Positions 55,323-64,000 of a stretch of 64,000 bases of DNA are shown here, one piece after another (within the stretch, counting starts at the first letter, position 1; each line of letters opens with the position of its first letter). Origin of the DNA: Melastoma dodecandrum. Taxonomy: Eukaryota; Streptophyta; Magnoliopsida; Myrtales; Melastomataceae. A program made the translations under genes and the position numbers. The notes beneath the pieces were generated by a model. That model was not told the DNA's origin and ran no database searches. It saw only the letters and a list, made by a program, of their open reading frames with translations. The stretch covers positions 6,076,001 through 6,140,000 of the forward strand of contig JARUPY010000290.1 of assembly GCA_029817715.1 (NCBI GenBank), in the 5' to 3' direction.

Positions 55323-58300
55323 ATGGACAGTTACACGCTCCACCGTGCCATGGCGGCGCTCGTGGGAGCCTCCTTCGTGGCGGTTTCCGCCTACTTTATG
55401 CACCGGAAAACCCTAAATGAGTTGCTGGAGTTCGCCAGGGCCGTAGAGAGGGAGCGCGGGAGGGAAAGGGACGGGGAGGGGGAGCATGATTGCTATGAAT
55501 CCGCGCCGGTTTCGCCGCGGAAGCAGAGGAGAGGGGGAGCCAGGGGGCGTACCTCGGCTTCGTTGCCGGATGTCACTGTGATCTCGGGGATGGTTGCGGA
55601 GTTTGACGATGGCAGGTGTAATGGCGTGGGGATGGATTGGATCCCCGCTGGGTTGCCGCGGCTTCACACGGTTCCAAAAGGTGACAATTGTCATCTTGGC
55701 TGATTGTTTCCGAGTTGTTTATCTGGGCGCGCGTGAAAGTCTTCCCTTGCTGACGTGATTTGGCAGAGCCCTGTTTTTACTTTGAATGAATTAAGAAAAG
55801 GTTAAGCCCTCAGGCTGTGGTTATCGGCAGTTTGATATGTGAGGACGTTTTGTTTTGTCAGAATCTTTTACTTGAAGTAAAGCAGGAGTTGCCAGGGATG
55901 CTTTTGATCTTCTTAATCTTGAATGTCTAGCTTTTGGCAAATTTTACCCGAGATTATGGAAAATTTACTCCTTTTTGATTACTGTGTTTGTTCTACTGCT
56001 GCCCAGAGATTATTACCCTAAAAGAACAATAGAAACAAAGTTTAAGAATTTGGATGGTTATATATTTTCATGTGTTCTGATTCCACCACATGCAACCTTA
56101 AGAGAAATATCCATGGTGTCGGCTGTTGATTGACATTGTTTTCAGGAAAATCTGCTGCACATTCCCCGGGTGCCTTGAGATCAGCATCTCGCATCAGACC
56201 AACTTCTCCGAAATCACCGGGAGCCAGTGCAAGTGCCTTTGAGAGCGTAGAGGGATCGGATGACGAGGAGATTATTACTGACGATATGAAGTTGGATGCT
56301 GCTTATTTGCATGCTAACGGCAATGCTGTGAGCCAAGATTAGATACTTGAAAATGCACTTTGACGTTTTCTTCGAGTTTGCGCTGCTTTTCTCCTTTGGA
56401 TTTTCCGGCAATTCAGCCCTCGTTTTTAGAGCACGATATAGTTGGGAATTTCATACTCAAACCTCATATCTCGCAGGGTCCAGGGTCTGAACAACTAGCC
56501 CACCATCTTAATGCCAATGGAGATGTGCCGATGGCTGCTTCAGGCATGATTCGTTCCCACAGCGTTTCCGGAGACTTGCATGGTGTTCAACCAGATCCTA
56601 TTGCTGCTGATATATTGAGGAAAGAACCTGAACACGAGTCATTCGTGCGACTGAAAATCAGTCCGACTGGTAAGTGACATTTATTTCCCCAGAAGCATGT
56701 TTGGGATTTTAACAAGCATCCATGATACTGGTGCTTAACATTGCTTTCTACCAGAGGTTCCGACTCCTGATGAAATTGAGGCATATATGATACTTCAAGA
56801 GTGTCTGGAGCTGCGAAAGAGATATATCTACAGAGAAACAGTTGCTCCTTGGGAGAAGGAAATCATATCCGATCCCAGCACGCCAAAGCCTAACCCTGAG
56901 CCATTTTCGTACATTCCAGAAGGAAAATCTAATGTAAGCAATTATATAGATGCAATCAGTTGTTGAGTTGCAACTTATTTTTCTTTCACTGATGTATCTA
57001 TTCCCTCCGCAGCATTATTTCGAGATGCAAGATGGAGTCATCCATGTTTATCCCAATAAAGAATGTAAGCCTTTATTTCATTCTTCCCAATGTCTGTTTT
57101 AGCATGCTGTATGCATCTTTAAAGAGAATTTCACAATCTGTTGAACTGATTCCAATGACTTTCATTTCTCTTACCAGCAAGGGAGGAGCTGTTTCCAGTT
57201 GCAGATGCGACAGCCTTCTTTACCGACCTACATTCTTTGCTTCGTGTTATTGCATTAGGAAATGTTAGAACTCTTTGCCACCGTCGGCTAGTTCTTCTGG
57301 AGCAGGTGTGTAGATTTATCGTCCTTTCTTTTGTTTATACCCATACTGTAGTTTCTGAATAGTGCACTTTTGTTGTTTTGCAGAAATTCAATCTTCATTT
57401 GATGCTTAACGCCGATAAAGAATTCCTTGCTCAGAAGAGTGCACCCCACCGTGACTTTTACAACGTGAGGAAAGTTGATACGCATGTTCATCATTCAGCG
57501 TGTATGAACCAGAAACATCTTTTGAGATTCATAAAGTCAAAGTTGAGGAAGGAGCCCGATGAGGTATCTATTCACTGTGCTGTCTTCTACCTTTCCAGTG
57601 CAACTTCTGTACTCGGATGTATGCTTTAGCATGTCTTTCCTCCAAGCTGCACTACCGAACTTCATTTTACAGTAGAATTGTTATTTTATGAACTTATCAG
57701 GATCTTTTTTTTCTACAGGTTGTGATCTTTAGGGATGGGACATATCTAACTTTGAAAGAAGTTTTTGAGAGCTTGGATCTGACAGGGTAATGTAATCCTT
57801 TTTTCATCACAATTTCACTCTTGTTATTTTCTCTGGTTGAGGATGCGTATTAGGCAACATGATTTCCTGTCATCTGAATTGAGCAGGTATGACCTAAATG
57901 TTGATCTTTTGGATGTACATGCTGACAAGAGCACATTTCATCGATTTGATAAGTTTAATCTGAAGTATAATCCTTGTGGTCAAAGTCGGCTTAGGGAGAT
58001 TTTCCTGAAGCAGGATAACCTGATCCAAGGTCTGACCGAAGCCTTTCTCCTAGTTCTTTTGCTTTTCTATTGCTTTATTTGAACTATATGATGGTGGCTT
58101 GCATAGTGGAAGCGGGGATGTAAATGGGATGATCTAGTGCCTTGAAAAATACTACAGCTTTTGTTCATCTAGGGACGGTGGTTGTTTTTTTTTTCATCAA
58201 TTTGTAAGGCCATGGATGCATAGAGTTTACGCCACTTTCCTCTAGTTGGTGTGTAACGCATTCCCCTACTAGTAGCAATCACTCAGACGCCAAAATCAAT

Positions 58301-60336
58301 TTGATCAGGTCGTTTCCTAGGCGAGCTAACTAAGCAAGTATTCTCCGACCTTGAAGCAAGTAAATACCAGGTGACTACATTTTAGCCAAGGCCTGCGAGA
58401 AGCTTCTTTTCTCTCATTGATGTTTTATCTTCTGGGTTGGCTTTTAATGGGAGAGGCTGAATTGCTCTTTGTTTGCATTCTTTCAGATGGCTGAATACAG
58501 GATATCCATCTATGGCAGAAAGATGAGTGAATGGGACCAGCTTGCTAGTTGGATTGTAAACAATGAATTATACAGTGAGAATGTGGTCTGGTTGATACAG
58601 GTATAATGCATGCCCCCACCCCCTCTCTCAAGCTTTGAGTACTTTCCTTGCTGTCTCTATTGTTTGGCATCCTTTCCCTATTTTTCACAGCTTCCAAGAC
58701 TATACAACGTGTACAAGGAGATGGGAATTGTCACATCATTCCAGAACATTATCGACAACATTTTCATTCCTCTGTTTGAAGTGACTATTGATCCTGATTC
58801 ACATCCACAGCTTCATGTTTTCCTGAAACAGGTGTCCCACTTGTCTTCTGAATTGTAAAATATTCCCTAGCTTGTCTAAGAATGATTGGTAACCTTGCAT
58901 AATGCAGGTTGTTGGCTTAGATTTAGTGGATGATGAAAGCAAGCCAGAAAGGCGTCCAACAAAACACATGCCAACACCTTCCCAGTGGACAAATGTTTTC
59001 AATCCAGCTTTTTCATACTACGCATATTACTGCTATGCCAATCTTTACACCTTGAACAAGGTTTGTGTTATTCCATTATTTGTCATTAGATTAGAAGTTT
59101 TTTTATGGCTAAGCTTCGAGCTATAAGCTACCCATTATATTTGGAAGTTTTTGGTGGTGATGCATACCGTAATTGATTGATGCTCTCTTAGCTGCGGGAG
59201 TCAAAGGGCATGACTACAATCAGGTTTAGGCCCCATTCTGGAGAGGTACTCCCTTATCATGGTCGAATGGCACTTCTTGTTTTGATGGGGGAATGAAGGG
59301 AGCTGTTTGCGACTTATGTCTGGTTAAAATTTCAGGCTGGTGATATCGATCATCTGGCTGCAACTTTTCTCACCGCCCACAACATTGCACATGGAATCAA
59401 CTTGAGAAAATCTCCTGTACTACAGTATCTCTATTACCTGGCACAAGTAGGCATTATGTGTTCGATGGAGAGGATGAGATTAATTTGCTGTTGACTTTGC
59501 ATATAGTAATTTAAAATGTTTAATGTGATGTTCTTATCCTTCTCCAGATTGGTCTGGCCATGTCTCCTCTGAGCAACAATTCTCTATTCTTGGACTATCA
59601 CAAAAATCCCTTCCATTTATTCTTCCTGAGGGGTTTAAATGTTTCTCTCTCCACCGACGACCCCCTGCAAATTCATCTGACGAAGGAACCTCTGGTCGAG
59701 GAATACAGCATTGCCGCATCTGTAAGTGATGCTTTCCCTTACAAACTTTGATAGGCTTATGTCTTACATTCCCTTACAATTTTATGCTTTAAGGTCTGGA
59801 AATTAAGTTCTTGCGACTTATGTGAGATTGCGAGAAACTCTGTCCTTCAATCCGGCTTCTCTCATGCTTTAAAGGTACTAGTTATTTTATCTGAACCTTC
59901 TCATGACAAATCCTGTCCTATAATTTGTTCTCTTAAAATAAATTCTATTGTTATTGCAGTCACACTGGATAGGTAAGGAGTACTACAAAAGGGAACCAGA
60001 TGGAAATGACATCCATAGAACGAATGTGCCTCATATCAGAGTGGAATTTCGTGACATGGTAACTTCACAAAAAATTTCCAACTATCTTTCCCTGCCTTCT
60101 TTGTTCGGAGTCTTATCTGTCGGCTATGTTTTATGCATGTGTTGTTCCCCTCCTCTCAATCTTGCCCAACACCATGAATGAGAACTGTGCTCATGAAGCA
60201 AATATCAAGCCCCCGGTTTTGCTATTTAATTCTAAATGTTAATTTTCTGCCTGGTTGTCTGCAGATTTGGAGAGAGGAGATGAGGCAGGTTTATCTAGGG
60301 AAGCCTATCATTTCTGAGGAGCTTGACATCAAGTGA
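55323..60336 (+). CDS. FAC1: AMP deaminase (FAC1-type)
   Basis: Nineteen exons: 55323-55680, 56146-56327, 56477-56669, 56755-56933, 57013-57064, 57178-57305, 57384-57563, 57719-57786, 57887-58029, 58309-58370, 58487-58600, 58691-58831, 58908-59060, 59192-59245, 59336-59446, 59548-59721, 59794-59874, 59960-60058, 60265-60336. They total 2,544 nt, 847 residues. An N-terminal membrane anchor ([17 protein letters not shown]) precedes a disordered Ser/Pro region. The catalytic part has [18 protein letters not shown] (zinc-binding HxH), [47 protein letters not shown], the signature [11 protein letters not shown] (two Asp) and [10 protein letters not shown], ending ELDIK. It converts AMP to IMP and ammonia, balancing adenylates; loss is embryo-lethal in Arabidopsis. 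Every junction is in phase. Confidence 0.97.
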
Positions 60337-60879
60337 TAGAATGAACGTCAGATGCTCGTCCTCATCATTGATTGGTAGAACCTTTGATCCCTGCCCTTTT
60401 CTCGTAACTCCCTTGAGACAACCCGTCATATCCCTTTGCCCTTCTCAAATGTAGGAGGGCCCACACCTGAACTGAGCATAAGAAAACCGGATATTTCGGC
60501 TTGTGAAAAGTGGACTAGCCAATTCCATAGCATAAGGACCTAGCGAGCGAGTAGCTGTGATCGAGGCTTTAAAAGGTATACAGTTCGATCCCGGTAAAGA
60601 GTGTGTTCAGTGAGTAGCACCAAGCAAATCTGCATTGTGGTTGGTTATACAGGGGAAGGCTAGTAGTAGAATAAGGTGGAGACACTCTCTCTTTGTTTCC
60701 TGAGAGGCCAAGTTTTGATTGTGACTTGGGGCAGCCTTGTATAAATTTATATAGCAAGGTAGCAGGAATTTCGCCAAATTCTTCAGAGGGGCAGTCTCTT
60801 TGCATTGGGCCTGGGCCTACGCACCGGCCCAAAATCATAATGGGCCTATCTAATCTGCACAATTGTGGGCCTATTTGAT
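60337..60879. other. Convergent spacer, AMP deaminase and TBL 3' flanks
   Basis: No gene is seen. Confidence 0.5.
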
Positions 60880-62619
60880 CTACAAGTATGCGTAGAGTAT
60901 GCGGTTCCAGGTGTCTGGGACGCCCGGCAGGCACCAGTGGATACAGTCCGCGTTGCGCAAGGGGTCCGCCTTCTGCTTTGCTGTCAGCAGCTTCCCCCTG
61001 GTCTCGCCGTAGACTGATGTGTGTGCGTCAACCCTCAGTTCCGACAGGCCAGTAACATTAATGAAGGTGACTGGCACTCTCATCTTCCTCACCACGTTGG
61101 CGGCAACCTCCATCATCTTGTCGCCTCCCCATACTCTCTTCAACTTCGCGACAGGGCGAGTCTCATTGTAGCAGTTGAGCCCGTTTTTCCTGTTCCAGTC
61201 CCCACTCCTGCATGAAAACCCACGCGTTGAAGGTTCGTTTGGATGCCGGCAAGCAGCATTGAGGGAGTTGGAGTTTGCTACCATTATTACCACATGTGAG
61301 TGGGAGAGCTCGTCGTGAAGAAGACGCGTGTCCGGTTCGGATCAATTGACGTGTCGATCCAGTTAGCCCAGGTCTTCAAGGCTATGGTGTATGCCGATGT
61401 CCTTTCCAGTTCCTGTGCGCCTTCTTCAGCATTTGGAAATGATCCCCACCTGCATTGTCCGATCCGCAGTCGATTTTCAGGGCACAAGCCGACGGAGTTA
61501 TGTGACATGGTAAGGGCAGGAAAGGAAGTATTTTATCGTACAGTGAATTTATCGTCAGCCCGCTCATCCACCAGACGTAGCTGTTGAAGACCAGTATATC
61601 GGCAGATTTCCATGAATCAGCTTGCCTCGAGATGGAATCCACCCTTACGATCCTCTGGGTCGGGTCTGCAATGATTTTCCGATCGGTGTTCGACTCTACC
61701 AGGAATGGTGCCCAGTAGTATTCAATGGTCGCATTGTACTCCTGTCGACAACACAAGCAACGAAATGATCTGTTATGGCAGCTGGGATTTATTCTAGCAA
61801 CCAGCTGAGAGCATGGATGGGTGAATAAAACCTTGGCGGTGAATACGAAATGCGACGACCTGTTGTACTTCACCATCGACTTCTCGTTGTCCGCTATTAC
61901 TGATTCCACCATGCACACGAAGGACATCCATTGGCCTCTCTGTATGGAATCTCCTATGAACATCAGTCTCTTACCTCGAAGTTTCTTGAGAACGCCTTTC
62001 GGGCTAAACCTGCGATAAAATTACTCACATACTTAACGGAATTGTGAACTAACACAAGACTAATCCATGCTTACACCAATGTGAGTGTCCTCGCTTACTT
62101 TGGCAAGAAACAGTCGTCTTGTTCCCACTCCCACCGAAGATAGTCCGAGTCAGGCCGACCATTCTTGGTGCAAGTGACCTGCTTCTCTAAGTACGGACAC
62201 GTCCTATCCGAGTACAGAGGCTCGATCAAGCTGTTAAACACCCACTTCCCCTTGATAACGCTGCAGCCCTCCGCGTCGAACTCAAACCTATCGTCCATTT
62301 CACGTATGCCCTCGCGTTCCTCCATCGCGGCCTCTGCCGCTGAAACAGAACATGTAACGAAAACCCGTCTCCTAGTACCACACCAAGAAGAACAATCTCG
62401 CTACCGTGACTTACGGAATCTTGGGAGGTCACTCTTGCGGGAACAGGCAGCAAACTTGAAGACGGAGACGGCCGAGAGGGATGCGGCCTTCTCGGTGTAG
62501 TAAAGCCCGAGGAAGGCGGCGGCGCAGATCGTGACCGTGATCAGAGAGATGGAGAGGTTCCCTCTGGGAGGCTTGACCACGGACAACAAGAAAGACATGG
62601 AGCCACAGCTACCAGGCAT
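60880..62619 (-). CDS. TBL28/TBL30-like wall polysaccharide O-acetyltransferase
   Basis: From ATG 62619 there is a type II membrane anchor (LSISLITVTICAAAFLGLYY). After a junction at 62415/62339 come FDAEGCSVIKGKWVFN, EPLYSDRTCPYLEKQVTC, RWEWEQDDCFLPK/FSPKGVLKKLRGKRLMFIGDS (GDS motif with IQRGQWMSFVCMVES), NATIEYYWAPFLVESN, DILVFNSYVWWMSGLTINSL/WGSFPNAEEGAQE, TSSPTHMW/SGDWN and finally the Asp-His block [22 protein letters not shown]. All junctions I checked are in phase. TMs and motifs place it in the TBL clade that acetylates xylan or mannan in the Golgi. It differs from the two TBL33-like copies at the other end of the window and looks intact. Confidence 0.87.
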
Positions 62620-62972
62620 GGCTATAGAACACACAACACCACACGTTTGATTCCAAGTACATGAACCATTGATTAATAGAGAGTGTCGGGAGGGTGTAAA
62701 GTGAGGAGTAAGATTGAATCCAAAGCAACAGCAATAGGCCACATTTGCACCAAATGAGAGATCTGGTGAATGGAGTGATGTTTGTGGAATCAAAATGAGA
62801 AATGAGAAATAATTCGTTTATGGTCACCAACCCAATAAGGCAAATAGTGTTAATGTGTCTGTTAAATGGAAAGCAACACAAAACCTGTCATAACCAACAA
62901 AAAGCTTCAATCAGAGGTTTAAATAGAATGTTGTAATAAGCCAAACCTATCTTCTTCTTTTTTTGGGTGGCT
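62620..62972. other. 5' flank of the TBL28/30-like gene
   Basis: Leader/promoter sequence; no gene recognised. Confidence 0.45.
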
Positions 62973-63400
62973 TCAAAGTGAAGACATGTTTTTGGGGATT
63001 GATTCAGACAGTCTCTGTATGTGTCTGTAATCAGCCGTAGCCCACTGGTTTGCTAAAGAAACGGCTTTTTTCGCAGGATTACTGGTCGCTCCATATGCCC
63101 AGTGCGATGCGCAGATGAGCTCCAGGCACTGGAAGAGAAGAAAGGGTCCAGAAATAACGACAGAGGACATCGCGACGGCCATGGCAATCCCAACGGTAGT
63201 AGCTCGCTCATGGGATGGGAACCACCTCAACAGAAGGGTGCTTGTACAGGGAAAAGCAATGCCCTTCGCCAGGCTAAGGTGGAGTGGTTGGCGGCTCATG
63301 GGGCGAAGAGGGTAGCCCATGACCACAAGGTCACGCCACACGCCATCACTCGCTTCCAGATGTATCAGTTCCCAATCAAATATACTTTCATATACCAAAT
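62973..63400 (-). pseudogene. Fragment of an MFS anion transporter (PHT4/ANTR-like)
   Basis: The frame contains AKGIAFPCTSTLLLRWFPSHERATTVGIAMA, which matches the GxAxP...WxPxxERs...G segment of PHT4-type organic/phosphate transporters. It then runs to ISGPFLLFQCLELICASHWAYGATSNP and LANQWATADYRHIQ, a shorter rendering of the next membrane segment and loop. The helix expected between the two blocks is missing and the rest of the ~450-residue protein is absent on both sides, so this is a relic. Exact family member is unsure. Confidence 0.5.
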
Positions 63401-64000
63401 CCTCATACAGGACGACCTTCCTTCAACGACCAGAGACAAGCTTCGCTAAAATTGTCGAATCGAAATTGTCGGTAATCACGTTACGCCCATGTTCTTTCGA
63501 AGGATGAGCCGACATCGACCGCGGCCGTAAAGATCAGGGTAGTTCTAGGCAGCCTTAGTCGCGGTACACATCACTACAATTATTTGTAGGGGCACACAAC
63601 TTCCGGTTGTTACGTAATTTCTCAAAAGGGATCTATTATTTCATCAAGACAACTTTCCAAAGACCAGCTACTCAATTATTTCTATGTTGGTTTTGTTCGA
63701 ATAATAAAAATCTCGTTCTTAGATATATATACTCGTTTCAGGTTTGAGAATTATGATTTCTCTAAAAAATGTTGTATTGAAATTTGAGAGTTACTGATTT
63801 GAATTAGGTACATCTTCTATTCAGAATTTGTCACTAAAACCAATTCTTACCGCATTGTACAATACTCGTTCAAGGGTGGCCAAGTCCTAAGCCACATTTC
63901 CAACTTATGCTAAGGCAAAACCACACAAAACTACTCGTTCACGGACGATCCACATCCATCCTACTCCGCAGAGCATTGGCTTTTTCGCTTGTGACCTCTG
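63401..64000. other. End of window, no gene
   Basis: AT-rich sequence without a recognised gene or repeat. Confidence 0.45.

Overview
This is nuclear DNA from a flowering plant, most likely a eudicot. The evidence is GT-AG introns in almost every gene, plant-only families (TBL xylan acetyltransferases, ABA receptor, TIC56, chlorophyll synthase, NSP2-type GRAS protein, L-type lectin kinase) and a Ty1/copia retrotransposon with plant-type primer site. I cannot name the species. All calls come from reading translations and splice junctions by eye.

Layout. 1-957: 3' part of an Abraxas/FAM175-like gene (+). 1709-5729: two tandem TBL33-like genes (-); the left copy has one N-terminal frameshift. 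7400-7980: a decayed intronless PYL receptor gene (-), with a 5.1-kb copia element (8067-13165, -) inserted 86 bp upstream of its ATG. 14530-17925: intact LRR receptor-like protein (+). 18231-20210: tandem Nudix genes (-), left copy broken, right copy intact. 21527-24230: intact importin beta-1 (+). 24662-26581: dead lectin receptor kinase (-). 26917-30765: broken and intact tandem copies of an NSP2-like GRAS gene (+). 31569-33950: TIC56 (+), splice-competent but with stops in exon 1. 34899-37588: aprataxin-like kinase/macro/HIT protein (+). 37693-39870: pyruvate decarboxylase pseudogene (-). 39964-42583: ERDJ3A-type DnaJ (-). 42845-45123: 5'-truncated mitochondrial uS5 pseudogene (+). 45636-50425: ORC3 (-), with a MITE in an intron. 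50942-53535: chlorophyll synthase pseudogene (-) with three Trp-to-stop changes. 55323-60336: AMP deaminase FAC1 (+), 19 exons. 60880-62619: a third TBL gene (-). 62973-63400: fragment of an anion transporter (-).

The genes do not form one pathway. The striking feature is that about half the gene models are broken while neighbours are perfectly intact. Several losses are in otherwise essential housekeeping genes (chlorophyll synthase, TIC56, mitochondrial uS5, PDC), which implies functional paralogues elsewhere, as expected for a duplicated segment losing genes after whole-genome duplication. Many nonsense changes are TGG to TAG/TGA, so cytosine deamination is a likely driver. Some single-base indels lie in homopolymers and could be assembly errors; this is the main caveat.
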